Below are positions 43,796 through 55,625 of a stretch of DNA of 64,000 nt, one piece after another. The DNA is from Cryphonectria parasitica EP155. Lineage: Eukaryota > Ascomycota > Sordariomycetes > Diaporthales > Cryphonectriaceae. The stretch is taken from contig NW_024468910.1 of the NCBI RefSeq assembly GCF_011745365.1, positions 3,996,068 through 4,060,067 of the forward strand, read 5' to 3'. The position numbers and the translations under genes were made by a program. The stretch's first letter is position 1. Each line of letters begins with the position of its first letter. The notes under the pieces were generated by a model. That model was not told the origin of the DNA, made no database searches, and was given only the letters and a program-made list of their open reading frames with translations.

Positions 43796-46163
43796 GTTGG
43801 TGGTTTCCGTACCCTTCAGAAGAGCAGCAGCACGCATGCATTTGAAATTGAGGGCCATGTGGCATTTTCTTTCTTTCTTATTAACCTTTCACCTCTTTTC
43901 ATGGCATTCTCTTTTTCTTTATCACTATTATTATCTTTTTTGCCTGCTCTAGATTATTGCTACTTCTAGGAGGAGTTCGAGGAGATGAGCGTGTATGGCA
44001 GCTTGCTCGCCAAATTTACGACGAAGCCATGAGGATGAGATTCGTCGTTACTTTGGAGAAAGCAGCCATCCTCACAGGGACACACAAAAATTATCGCTTG
44101 GAGTCAGGTCAGGTCAGGCTAGGTCAGGCCAGGGTCATCAAGGATAGAGCCACAATTGGAATTGGACAACTTGGGGGTTTTGCTTTTGTCAACTTTCTTT
44201 CTTCATGTCTGGTGTACTTAGACTTTGGTTCCTCAACCTACACTTTAGCTTCTAGGTTCTCCTCTAGTCTCACTATGGCCAGATCGCTTCCACTTCTACC
44301 TTTTCTCTCTCTCTTCTCTTTCGTGCCCTTTACTCGTGAAACACCTCGCGCCCATTCATCAGGTAAGTACTCACAGCCGTGGGAATGTAATAAGTGCCTT
44401 TCTTGCCGTCGTTACGTAGGTGCTCGCTCGTTCTTATCCGTGTGTAGCGTACTGCCTTTCGTTAAATGGTAGATTGCGTTTCTGGTATGATTTTTTGGGC
44501 CTTCTCTCCCTCTCTTCTACGAGTCGCGGAGGCTGTCTTGAGGGCTGTTTAGTACAGACAGAGGAGATTGAAGGGCGTTCTCAGGCTAGTCTGAATACAC
44601 ACTAAGTGAGGGCTGCGACTGCCATCTACATCCCAGAGTTGAAATGGCAGGCATGAGCACCTTTGAAGTACATCGTGCCTTACAGCTCAACAACTCCCTT
44701 GTCTTTCCCTCACAAAAGAGAAGAAGAAAAAGTCGAACATGAACCGTCTCTCATTATACCCCAGTTCCAGCAGACCGAAATGCTTGAAAGGAACTCGACA
44801 GCTCAAAATCTCACCTCACAACCCGCCCCCCCCCCCCAACATCCGTCTGACAAGTGGCGTCTACCTCCTCACCACATCCATCCATCTGCTGTGCCCAGAC
44901 ACATACTTGGCGGGGGAACGAAGGAAGTACAGGATCCGAAAGGGAGGGAGGGACAAGACTTGTGTACACAGCGAGCGAGGAATTGGATGTATGAATTGAT
45001 TCTCTGTCACGGTACCAAGCAAAAGGACGCTTTGCCAAGTCTGCTCGTTGAGACAACGGGTCTGGCTAGCTTCACACAGTTACTGGGTAGGAGAGCTCAG
45101 AGAGGAGACCATAGGGGGCGACCCCTTCCTCGGAACAAGATCAGCTTAGAGAGGTGGTGAGGTTATGATGTAGTCTCTGAGACAAGAGTCTACGCCATTG
45201 TCGTCACTAATTTCACAGGCCACGATGCGGTTTCTGGTGTGGCTGGGGTTGGTTTGCGGCACTGAGATTGTTCTCTTGGAAACATCATCACGGAGTCACT
45301 GAAAAGGGGGTGTGGCTCAAGTTGAGTGTTACAGCTGACGAATTCTCGACAGTCTTCATTCCAGTTCAGACTGCCGTTTCGGAAGAAAAAGAAGCGAAAA
45401 TGGGTTGGCAGGGCTGGCGAGCCTCCTGGGAGAAGTTCCTGAAGAGACCGCCGTGGCTACCGCACAGCGCACAGCGCACAGCGGATCTCGGCCTGCAAAA
45501 GGAGCCAACCAGAAGCCCTTGTGGGACATGTCGTTCCCCAATTACGCCAAGCGCTGCCCGACGTGAGCCAAAAGAGCAATCAATCATGTGCCCAGGCCAA
45601 GAAAGGTTACCTCACCCTGTCGACTTCTCCTGCCATTACCGCATTCGATAGTCAGTCAGCAACCTGCCTGGATTGAAACGCCAAGAGAAGGACAGCCTTT
45701 TCCTACAGAGAAGGCGGCCCCCGACTTGTGCTCGGCGATGCGACGACCCTGGGGTACTAGTGGCCCCATCCTTTCGGCATGGTGCTCCGAGGCCGTTCCA
45801 AAGTGGGCAGCAAGCAGCAGCAGGAGCCATGCACGGCATTTGACGAGACACCTACGACACACCACCTTGTCCTCCGAGTCTTTGGTGGCCGTTGAGCACT
45901 ACCTTCAAGGCAGGCACTTGAGATAGGCTCGTCGACCTCGCTCTGACGCCTTCTTTTGACCGTCTTTGCCTTTGGCTCGGCATCCTCATCGCCTGTGTCT
46001 CTTTTGGCGGCCACCCCTGTTGTGTCGCATTGTCGTTGGCCTTTTTCCTTTCTTTGTTTGGTCGCGTGTCTCCTCTCTCTCTTGAAACTTCGCCCTGTAC
46101 GATCTACCGCCACCTGGTCCTGCTTTTGCCCTCTCGGTCGTTGTCAATGCTCGGCCGCGCAAC
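43796..46163. other. Intergenic region, no supportable gene
   Basis: The 3' flank of the GT34 gene and the promoter of the GH125 gene. Short frames, including one at 45399 starting MGWQGWRASWEKFLKRPPW, show no domain or convincing splice partner. Small direct repeats of GTCAG (about 44104-44130) and of CACAGCG (about 45460-45482) were noted. Confidence 0.5.
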
Positions 46164-48242
46164 ATGTTTAGTATACGCAACGCGAGGCTGCTAGCGCTAG
46201 CCTTCTTCATCTCAGTCGTGCTCCTCTACGTCGGCTGGCGGCGGCCCAGCGCCTGGGAATCCTCTCTCGACACCAGCCTGGGAGCACCGGAAGGAAGCGC
46301 GTCCGGCACTGAGAAGCCCTTGACAGTCCCACAGAGCGAGACGGATAGGCATGCGCATCACGGGTCAGCACCGGCTGGCGCCTCGAACCCGAACGCGCCG
46401 TCAGGCCAGGCCAATACTGGCGGCAAAGACGATGGGTATGATTTTGAGCGACCTACGACCGCTGAGGAGGCCGGATACCCAGCAGCCAAGCCGGCCGCGA
46501 GCCAGGACAATGAGAAGGAGAAGGAGGCGGCTGCTGCTGCCGCTGCTGCTGCTGCCGCCGCCGCCGCCATGCCGAAGCCTGACTGCCCGACCTTCGAGAA
46601 TTACATGAAGCGGAAACCTGGGCCCCCATCTGCAGGCTCACGCCAGTTCCCGAGCCTGCGCCCCCCGCCCGAGTGTCGCTCCTTTACGGTCCCGGCCGTG
46701 GACGACTATATCAAGAAGATGGAGGAGAAGATCAAAGACCCGGATCTATACCGGCTGTTCCAAAACAGTTTCCCGAATACCCTGGATACGATGGTCAAGT
46801 GGCACGGGTATGCGCAGGACGGGGAGGGGAACGAGACGGCGGAGGAATTAAGTTATATCATCACGGGAGATATAGACGCCATGTGGCTGCGCGACAGCGC
46901 GTCCCAGCTGTATTCATACCTGTCGTTCCTCTCGCCGGACAGACCAGAGGGCCGTGATGATATCCAAAGCCTGAATTCTCTCTGGCGGGGGCTCATCAAC
47001 TCGCACGCGCGGTACATCATCATCTCACCGTACTGCCACTCCTTTCAACCGCCACCAGAGTCTGGGATCCCGCCGACCAAGAACGGTGCGTACAAGCAGA
47101 ACAACCCGCGGCCGGCATATGACCCGAGCAAGGTCTTTGACTGCAAGTGGGAGCTCGACAGCCTCGCATCGTTCCTGCAGGTGAGCGTGGGCTACTGGGC
47201 ACACACGCACGACCTGGCCTTCTTCGCCAAGTACAACTGGATCGAGGCGGTCAAGAAGGCGGTCGACGCCGCTGCGGCCATGCGACTGGGCACATACGAT
47301 AACGAGGGGCGCGTCCTGCCCAGCGCGTGGACTTTTACAGGCTGGACAAACAGAGGTAGCGAGACGCTCACCAACGATGGGCTGGGCAACCCGAGCCGCA
47401 CCAATGGGATGGTGAGGACCGCCTTCCGACCCAGCGACGACGCGACCATCTTTCAGTTCCTGGTGCCCGCCAACATGATGTGGGCCAAGTACCTCGAGGA
47501 GGCCTCGGTGATGATGGAGGAGCTGGCCGAGGGCGCGGCGCACGATATAGACCCCAGCAAACAGGAGATGGCGCGCGGGCTGGTGGCGACCATGCGAGAC
47601 TTTGCCTATGGGATCCGTCAAGGCATTGACTCGGATGCGATTGTAAACCATCGCGAGTACGGCGACATCTTTGCGTATGAGTGTGATGGATTCGGTGGGG
47701 TCAACTTGATGGATGATGCGAATGTGCCGAGCCTGCTGTCCATGCCGCTGTTCAAGTATGCCGAGTCGAGGTACCCACTGCCCGAGAGCGCCGCGGAGAA
47801 GGACTACGACCAGATCTACCAGAACACGCGAAAGTTTGTGCTGTCCCTGGACAATCCATACTATGCCAAGGGCCCCGCCATCTCGGCGGTGGGCGGGCCG
47901 CACCTGGGCCCAGGCAAGGCGTGGCCGATGGCGGCGCTGGTGGCGGGAATGAGCGCGTTCGACAAGGAGGCGGGCTACGTGGACAGTCGGGGCAACCCTG
48001 TCACGATGGGCATGGGCCTGATGCTGGAGGACCACGTCGCGGGCCAGCTGGAGATGGTGCTCAACTCGACGAGTGGGTGGGGCATTGTCCACGAGAGCGT
48101 CAACAGCTGGAGGGGGGAGGCGTTCTCCAGGGCTTGGTTCGGATGGGCCAACGGGCTGATGGGGGAGCTGGTGCTGCGGATCGAGAAGTGGGAGTCGGGC
48201 GATGCCAAGACGAAGGGGTTGCTTGGGAGGAGCTGGCAGTGA
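46164..48242 (+). CDS. GH125 exo-alpha-1,6-mannosidase-type protein, membrane-anchored
   Basis: Glycoside hydrolase family 125 (formerly DUF1237), inverting exo-alpha-1,6-mannosidases that work without a metal ion. The frame is one exon of 692 residues. A short cytosolic head and a membrane segment at about residues 7-24 (ARLLALAFFISVVLLYVGW) indicate a type II protein of Golgi, ER or cell surface. A low-complexity stem (residues about 30-140) includes a 14-residue Ala run encoded by GCT/GCC repeats. The catalytic domain starts near residue 145. The family signature TGDIDAMWLRDSASQ lies at 234-248. Further landmarks are RYIIISPYCHSFQPP, FDCKWELDSLASFLQ, GMVRTAFRPSDDAT and the C-terminal HESVNSWRG and RAWFGWANGL blocks. 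All blocks are present and the gene looks intact. Role in mannan or N-glycan trimming is inferred from the family. Confidence 0.9.
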   Translation: MFSIRNARLLALAFFISVVLLYVGWRRPSAWESSLDTSLGAPEGSASGTEKPLTVPQSETDRHAHHGSAPAGASNPNAPSGQANTGGKDDGYDFERPTTAEEAGYPAAKPAASQDNEKEKEAAAAAAAAAAAAAAMPKPDCPTFENYMKRKPGPPSAGSRQFPSLRPPPECRSFTVPAVDDYIKKMEEKIKDPDLYRLFQNSFPNTLDTMVKWHGYAQDGEGNETAEELSYIITGDIDAMWLRDSASQLYSYLSFLSPDRPEGRDDIQSLNSLWRGLINSHARYIIISPYCHSFQPPPESGIPPTKNGAYKQNNPRPAYDPSKVFDCKWELDSLASFLQVSVGYWAHTHDLAFFAKYNWIEAVKKAVDAAAAMRLGTYDNEGRVLPSAWTFTGWTNRGSETLTNDGLGNPSRTNGMVRTAFRPSDDATIFQFLVPANMMWAKYLEEASVMMEELAEGAAHDIDPSKQEMARGLVATMRDFAYGIRQGIDSDAIVNHREYGDIFAYECDGFGGVNLMDDANVPSLLSMPLFKYAESRYPLPESAAEKDYDQIYQNTRKFVLSLDNPYYAKGPAISAVGGPHLGPGKAWPMAALVAGMSAFDKEAGYVDSRGNPVTMGMGLMLEDHVAGQLEMVLNSTSGWGIVHESVNSWRGEAFSRAWFGWANGLMGELVLRIEKWESGDAKTKGLLGRSWQ
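46530..46568 (+). repeat. GCN trinucleotide tract (poly-Ala) in the GH125 gene
   Basis: A run of GCT, GCC and GCG codons encodes about 14 consecutive Ala residues in the stem between the membrane anchor and the catalytic domain. Confidence 0.85.
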
Positions 48243-49369
48243 TTGACGCGCACGCCGCCTGTCAGTTGCTTTTTTTTGCGCCCCCCTCATAATGCCAAGG
48301 AGGCTGTCTCTGGGATGTTTGCATAGTATAGGGCGTTGATGGTCTGGGTTAATTCTCATTGCTCTCCCGGCACTTGCTGGGATTTGTATTGTTTTGGTGA
48401 GCTTAGCATGAAAAGCATCAAAGGCTGGATGAGCAAGAAAGAGATCAGATGTTTGTTCCCTGCTGTTATGCGAAAGGTCAAAATAGCAATTTGTTCGCCA
48501 GAGGTGGAAATGACTTCAACATAATCACTTATTGCCGCCCATGATGTCTTGCTTGTCGACATGTCCCTGCTTGAGAGAGTCTCTTACTGGCATATATACT
48601 CTCCGCTCATAGCAGTAATCAACCTTCTGATGATTGTCCTATTTTAGACCGAGTCCAAGGAGTCAGTAGTCAGTGCCAGTCTATTCGTTCCCCTTAGCGT
48701 CAGGTTTCATTCACTCGTCCAGTCACTCATTAAACAATCCACCTCGCATACAAAAAGATCTCATGCACACAAGACCCTCAAAACAAGAAAGACCCCTCAT
48801 CTTTTTCTTTCTGTGTCCCTAGAGGACCCAACACATGAATCCTCTCATCATTTGCTCATTTCTTTGGTATCAAGGGTCTATCTACAGGACCAGATCAATG
48901 AGCCACTCCTTCTCTTTTTGCAAAAAGCAGAAGAAAGAAGGACAAATGAAGAGAAAGAAGAAACAATCGCCATGATCAACAAGTGAAGAATTTTGAATGC
49001 AACCTCTCTCCTGTGAAATGGGAGGGGCTAATGGTAAAAACTTGGAAGAAGTAGAAGTAAATGCAAAACCCGCAAAAAGAACTCCGTAAATCCCTATGTG
49101 TGTGGTATCGTGCCCCCTCCAAACCCATTTCCATTCGTTAAAAAAGAACCCAGTCATTGACAAAAGTCCGCCCCCACACCTCAGCCTACCCATGATAAGA
49201 ATGAAAGAAGAAGAAAAAAGAGTCCTTTCTATCCTTATTCTATCCCTAGTTTGTTTACCATGTTGTCAAGAATGGAAAAATTGGAAGCAGGATCCAAAGA
49301 AGAAGAAGAAGAAGAAGAAGAAGAAGAAGAAGAAGAAGAGTTTCCCGTGCTTGGCCTTGTTATGCCTTT
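48243..49369. other. Convergent 3' region, no gene seen
   Basis: Lies between the GH125 stop and the end of the minus-strand GH16 gene. AT-rich and A-rich in its right half, ending in the GAA microsatellite. No gene supported. Confidence 0.6.
49297..49340. repeat. (AAG)n microsatellite
   Basis: About 14 AAG units. It begins 30 bases past the GH16 stop on that gene's strand, so it would be a CUU run in the GH16 3' UTR. Confidence 0.95.
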
Positions 49370-50567
49370 TCAAAGACGGTACTTCTCCAGACGCCGCTTG
49401 ATGGTCGAGTCAGTCTGAGCGCGGCGCGTGGTGGTGGTGCTGCTGCCAGAGGCCTGGTAGACGTTGATGGAGTTGAAGAGCCAGTACGCGTCGACAAAGG
49501 CGTCTGGGTTGTTGGCGACGTAGTCCTCGCACGTGCTGGCGAGGGCGGAACATGTGTCATCGGCGCTCCAGACGGTTTGCTTGCCAGCCCCTGTTAAAAA
49601 GGTTCCATGTCTCAGGTTAGTCATCCACTTCTCATTCCTTTACCAAAAACCCATGGTTGGGAGAACGGAGAGAAAGAAGGAAAAAAAAAACCGAAAAAAA
49701 AAACTTACAGTCTCCGCAGAAGGTGGTATCGATGATGATGGTGTGGTTGGTAAAGTACTGATCAATATCGCAGCCGCTGCCACCCGAGAACTGGGCCTGC
49801 GGCGTACCAAAGCCAGACGTGTCGACGGCCGAGGAGGACGAGTTGCCGCCGCCGGTCAGGGCATTGGCATTGGAGCTGTTGCGGGGGAAGAACCAGACAC
49901 TGATGGCACTGCTGGTCCACTCCATGGCATAGACACCGCCGCCGCCGGCGTTCAGGCCGGTGCCGAAGTTGGTGGTCTCGGTGGTCAGCTGCGGGCAGCC
50001 GGTGTTGCCGTTGTCGGCACCGCAGTCGAAGGTGTCCAGGACCTTGGTGGAGGTCAGCTGGGAGCCCTGGGACATGGTGCAGCCCTCCTCGGTGTGCAGG
50101 GTGATCTCGTTGCTGGTCTGCGAGTTGACGCCCTCGATGATGTCGATCTCGCCGCCCGCGGGCCAGTCGGGCCCAAAGGACCACAGGGCGGGCCAGGTGC
50201 CGCAGCCGACGGGCATGTGGTTGACGTCGGCGACGAGGAGCATGTGGGTGTAGGACTTCTTGGAGGAGACACGGGTCGAGGCACGGCCTGACGTGGGGTT
50301 GCTGGTCTTGTAGTCGGCGCCCAGGTAGATGCCGCCCTCAGAGTAGCCTGCCAGGCCCGACGCCGACGCGGCCGAGGCGGACTGGTAGTCTACAAACCCG
50401 TTGGTGGGGTCGGCACCCGTGTAGAAGTCGAACTCGTCAAAAAAGTTATTGGTCGTGTAGCTGTCCTGGAGCGTGTAGGTGGTTGCTGCAGCCAGTTGGC
50501 CAGCAGCGAGGAGGGTGGCCAGCTTGCAGAGCATGGTGGAGGACCGAGAAGATGTTGTGAGAGGCAT
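49370..50567 (-). CDS. Secreted GH16 endo-beta-glucanase
   Basis: Endo-1,3(4)-beta-glucanase-type glycoside hydrolase acting on cell-wall or environmental beta-glucan. There are two exons, 50567-49709 and 49590-49370, with a 118-base intron (GTAAGT ... TTTTTAACAG, phase 1), giving 359 residues. The N-terminus is a signal peptide ending near AAGQLAAA. A second ATG at 50534 would shorten it by 11 residues and also keeps the signal, so the start is uncertain. The catalytic signature GEIDIIEG carries Glu140, Asp142 and Glu145 (nucleophile and acid/base). Upstream, YTHMLLVADVNHMP and GTWPALWSFGPDWPAGG are typical of the fungal subfamily. The join across the intron restores FCGDWAGKQTVWS, the usual C-terminal block, which continues to AYWLFNSINVYQ. 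Several N-glycosylation sites are present (NSS, NHT). Confidence 0.9.
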
Positions 50568-53500
50568 GTTTCGTGTGTAAAAGACTGGTATTTTTCCTCC
50601 TTGGAAATAAATGGAGATGGCAAAGGAATGAAAAATAGTAGAGATATCTAAAAGGCTGGCTCTGATATCTCAACAATCGAAGTGGTGATGGATCTGGCTG
50701 TGGCTGGTCTGGCTTTTCACAGAGAAAGAGAGAAAAACGCAGACGTGGAGAGAAACAAGGTGTGAATCACCGGCCAGGATGAATCAGAAAACAGTCAAGA
50801 CTGAACTTGGAAAAGAAGAAGAAAAAAGGTCTTGGATATTTGACTCGGAGGCAGAGGACCTGACGGGGGCCGCAGAACTTTCGAGATGAGTGTGGTGTAT
50901 ACCAAAGATTGGTAGTTTGTTGACGGGCCAGCTATTGTTGTACCAGACAATAAAACAGCTTGGAAATTTGTCACCGCGACAATAGGTGTGCGGTACCGTG
51001 TCAAAGGAAGGTTGGTCAAGTGGGCAGAAAGATGCCAAAGAAGGGAGGGGATTTGGAACCGATAAGGAAGGACGGCTGAGAGAGAGATGATGAGATCTCT
51101 TCTGCAAGGCAGACGAAGGGAGGGTCAAGGAAAGTAGACAGACTCAAGGGCCAGCCCAAGAAGGAGAAGGAGGAGGAGGTGGACAACGTAGATGTAACCA
51201 CAGCCAAGAAAGATACAGATGATGATAGTAAACCCGTAATACAAAGAGAGGGATCGATGTCTGCCACATGCGGGAATGCTGTATTAAATATGCTGGCTTG
51301 GCTAGGCCGCGCATACTCTGCATGGCATGGCTGGGCGACGGAGCGATCGACTGGCCACCAATGTTTCTAGGCCATGCAGCTGTCACTTACCCCCCCGTGA
51401 TGGTATCCACCTCCTACAACTGTTGTACTATGGTATAACCATGTACTATGGTTACTAAGTGGTGGTGACAAGGGGGTGCCGACCTGCCGGTGAGCCGCAA
51501 ACTGGTGAGGGCGGGTGGAAAACAACCACCCCTCCCCCCTCCCCCTTGTCACCCGCAGCGTGTGGGTACTGACAACCCTGGCACCATACACACCATAGCA
51601 CAGGGCGTTGTATCTCTTTGGGGCTGTCATTGCCCATCTGGACTTCTGACTCGCCAATCTAGGCGACCAGAATAATATGGACGAGACGTGAACAGACCGG
51701 GTCCCCTGGGAAGGGTCCTCCTCCTCCTCCTTCAGGTGTATCTTTATCTATCGGGCCGTTCATGAGTACCATGGTTGAAGGTTTGATTCAAGGAGATTGT
51801 CACGGAGAGGCCAGCTCGGCCAGTCAGGTAGCCAGAACCTTGATCAGAGAGCAAGGTGGGAGAAGAAAGTGGCAGATTTCTGGGCTGGGCCATGTTTTCA
51901 AATTGGCCGAGTGCCACGAGCAACGAGTAAGAAAAGAGTGTGGCTTGTCTGGGTCTCAATTGAAGGGGAGGGGGGAATGTAAGGAGAGAGAGTGAGTGAG
52001 AGTATTAACCCAAAACAAACCAAAGAGAAAGACCATGGAACATAGGCCGAAACCAAGACAAGTCCAAGTAATCACCGGGCCACAGTATCATAGAAAATAT
52101 ATATAACAGGAAGGCTGAGGACGGGATGATGTGGCCAGTCACAGAGAGGGTCGTGTCACTATGTCAAAGCCACCCACAGGAATGTTGTACAAACCCGCCC
52201 CCACCCCTCTCTTGGGTTGCCGCTGGGCTTGTTTCTCACCAAAAGCAGAAGAAGAGGTTTGGTTTCAAAGAAAGAGATCTCTCTCGTATCTGACAAAACA
52301 CCCAAACAACGAGCGTCGGGAAAACGCCCAAGCTCTTGGGACGATCTTCCGAACGATCGGCAACTTCAAAAGTCAAAAGCCAAGAAAGAAAAGAATGAAA
52401 AAAGGAGGAACCGACAGGGTTCACAGATAATAAGATCTGCCTGCTACTATAATGAAGAACGACACACCATCCATGCCGCGCCTCTCTTCTTTTCCTTCCA
52501 TGTTCTTGAAACAGAGCCTTGCTTGCCTCGAGGCCCTTGTCCTTCTTTTTTATCCGCATCAAGCTCGAAATGGGAGGGTTTGCCACTGGACAAGGCTGAG
52601 TAGAACTCTTGAGTATCGGAATGTCTGGCAAGAGTTGAGGGGGGAGGTGGGCCATTGTCAATGAGGCCCAACCTCGGTCACCTCGAGAAGGGAGTGGAGG
52701 GGTGTGTGTGGTAAGGATCAGAACTGTCGGCATCCGCAAGAGATAGGAGATAGTTCAAAGTAACTGACTCCTTTGCTCCCCTGCTTCGAGAGGTGATGTT
52801 TGGAAAAGGTTGGCGGCTCGAGGTCCGGGACCGCTCATTGGGCGGTTGGGAACTTACGCTAGCCACGCTAGCACTGAGGTGGGCAAGGGTGGGGCAGTTC
52901 TCTCAGGGGCTTGGTTACCCTTTTCCCTTGTTCCCCTGCAACAGCACTGCAACTGGCACTTGCACTGCCAGCAGCGAACCCCCTCCACCATTCCCGTCCG
53001 CGAAAACCGCTTCCCCCCTCCTCTTCCTGCTTGTACCACACACACACACAACACAACACACATCAAGTATAAATCAGCTTACTCTTCTGTATGTCATGCC
53101 CATGGTGAGCATGTGAGGCTTGTGCGATTTGACCACACCTGCTACAGTAAGCTAAGATCAGCAAGATTGGACGTCGAGTATGGTACCTTGGAACGGTAGA
53201 CCTCATGTGTATGAAACAAGCACGCCACCAAACAGGAACGAACACACACCTACACAACCTAAACAGTGTTTCGAAACAGTCAGTCCTGTCATCTCTTGTC
53301 GTCTGATCTGGTAGTCTTTAGTCTTAAATTTGCCTTCTCGACTTTTTTTCATGCCTCGCCACTGAAAGATGTGGCAACACACACACACACACACGCACAC
53401 GCGCGCGCGCCCCCCCCCCCCCCCCCCGACTACCCCCCGTTGTCCATAACAGCAAGGCCCTCCCAGTATACTACCGACCCATTATTCCACGGCCATGCAC

Positions 53501-54794
53501 AGCTGAAGAGATAGACAGCCTTGAACAGCACGCACAAAGACCAAAAAAGGACTGTGGAGAACGTCCTTGCGCAGTGGACTCTTTTCCCCCACAGCCGTCG
53601 GGGAGCTTTTTCTTGTCGACCCAGTCAATCCCTCTCCACCCCCAGCGCGCGCACAGATCAGTGACACACGAACCAGGGGTCCTTCTCAACATTGACTGGC
53701 TCACGTTGCTTCGTGCTAAACGCTGGCGCCGGCACAACCTCGACGAACCTGAAACAACGTGCGCCCCCCCCCCCCTAAACAGAAAAACCTCTTGTTGGTC
53801 CTTTTCTTTACTTCTTCTTTTTCTTCTGCCACGTAGCTTTGTACCTGGACTAGCTGATCTGTCATGAAACCCCTGGGAAAAAGAAAACCGTGAACGCGTA
53901 CGCGGACGATCTCTATTAACGCCTAGGCGCTATTGGGCTGATGTGTATACGTGTGCTCTCTGCATGGGTGCTAACTTGAGGGCCTCGTTTTTCTTGCCTT
54001 TCTTTTCCCCGTCCGCCTCTGATAGCAGTGTTTTGGTAAGTCTGCAATTGTAAGGCTTCAGGTGCCAAAGTGCTCTAGGCCAACTTGTCTCATTGATCTT
54101 TTTTTCCCCTTTCCCTTATGTTTTCTTCTTCTCTCGAATTCTAAGAAGAAAAGAAGAAAAACATAGAAACGATGAAAACTCCAATTTTTGTTTCCGAGTG
54201 CCACCTCCCCGCCCGGTCCAATACGCCCCCCACCTAAACCTTCACACATCTGCAGCCAACGTAAACAGGCTACTATGTAGTATACATCACAAGTACAAGG
54301 CGATATGCTCTTCTATGAACAGATGCACAGATAACTATAATATTGCTGATCCCAGTGCAGACCAAATGAGATCCAAACGTGCGCAAGTTGCATCACGCCG
54401 TGCGACGTTTGTGCTTTCTAGGGCTGCCGGTGTTGCTTACAACAGAACAGAGCCCGAGACGGCGTCAAGTGTGCATGAATTAATTGTCTTGTGTATCTAA
54501 CTATCTATCTATCTATATGTGTATATATTATGCATCCAATACCACCAAACACCTCCCACACATAATATATACCCAAATGTATATGTACGCGCCTTTCCAA
54601 ACTATTTCCATTACGCCGGGCTGGCACTCCGATTTGCCTAATGCCTCTTTGTGGTATTCGTGATGGCAGCAGACCATGACAATAACCCTCCCAAACCAAT
54701 AACGACAAGGAAAAAGAAAAAGAAAAAAAAAAAAAAACAAATCCGAGAACCAAGACGACATAACACATGTTCCATCATCGTTCCATCCGTAAGC
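50568..54794. other. Long intergenic region, no supportable gene
   Basis: About 4.2 kb. The left part is the GH16 promoter region. The rest has short chance frames, a compound microsatellite with a long C run (53377-53427), another C run near 53764-53775, and two near-adjacent GTACTATGGTA-type motifs at 51425-51454. No protein or RNA gene could be supported. Confidence 0.55.
53377..53427. repeat. Compound (AC)n-(GC)n-poly-C repeat
   Basis: AC dinucleotides pass into GC dinucleotides (53401-53410) and then into an uninterrupted C run to 53427. The alternating purine-pyrimidine part can adopt Z-DNA, and the C run is prone to slippage. Confidence 0.9.
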
Positions 54795-55594
54795 TCATGA
54801 CGACGCAGACAGCTCATCACTGCTGCTCGAGGTCTCGACACTCTCCCTGCCCCCAACCCCGTCACCACCAGCACTACTGCCGACCAACGTCTCCTCGCCC
54901 TCCCTTTCCTCATCGCCCTCATCACCCTCATCACCCCCTCTCCTCTTCACCCTGTCGTCCACCCAAACCGCTACATCCTCACACCCAGCAGGCACCCGAC
55001 ACCGACTTCTGTCTCCCTCGGGCACAGTCCGCCAGAGCACCTCCCGCACCTCCCGAAACACCTGGGTCTCGGCGTCCATGGCCCAGATGACGTCCAGGTG
55101 CTCGTACTCGGGAATCACTTTGCGGTGGATCAGCCTGGCCTGGGGCTCGCGCCCGCGCTCGAACCGCCGCAGGATCTTGTTGCCGTCCACGAGGTTGTCG
55201 CGGCCGCAAACCCACAGTGCAAAGGGAGGGGATTGGGAATTGTACCACGCACGTGCGCCCTTGGGGTGGTGGTGGTGTTTTCGAGTAGGAGATCGGGTCC
55301 CTGGAGGGTGCGCAGTGGCGCTTGAGCTGGTCCGGCGCCGGGAGAGGATTTTGGCAGGGGAGGCGGTGGGCGTGAGTGGGCTGTGAGGGGGTTCGTCGGT
55401 GTTGTTGTTGTTGTCCTCACGCTCTTCGGCGCGCCATTCTTCTTTGGTGGCGAGGATACATTTCTGCACGATCTTTGTCAGTCCAACTTGTTACTCAAAC
55501 TCTGCCTTGAAGTTGCCTTTAGGAGAACAAAAGGAAATAGAAACGAGACGAGTGGGCAAAAGAACAAACAGCATAGAAAAGAAAGAAAAGAAGG

Positions 55595-55625
<31 letters not shown>

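Noticed and set aside
43957..45160. Two plus-strand frames of 165-171 residues between GT34 and GH125
   Set aside because: No domain, no codon bias like the neighbours, and no splice link to either gene.
49096..49401. Lys-rich frame over the AAG microsatellite
   Set aside because: Produced by the simple repeat in the GH16 3' flank.
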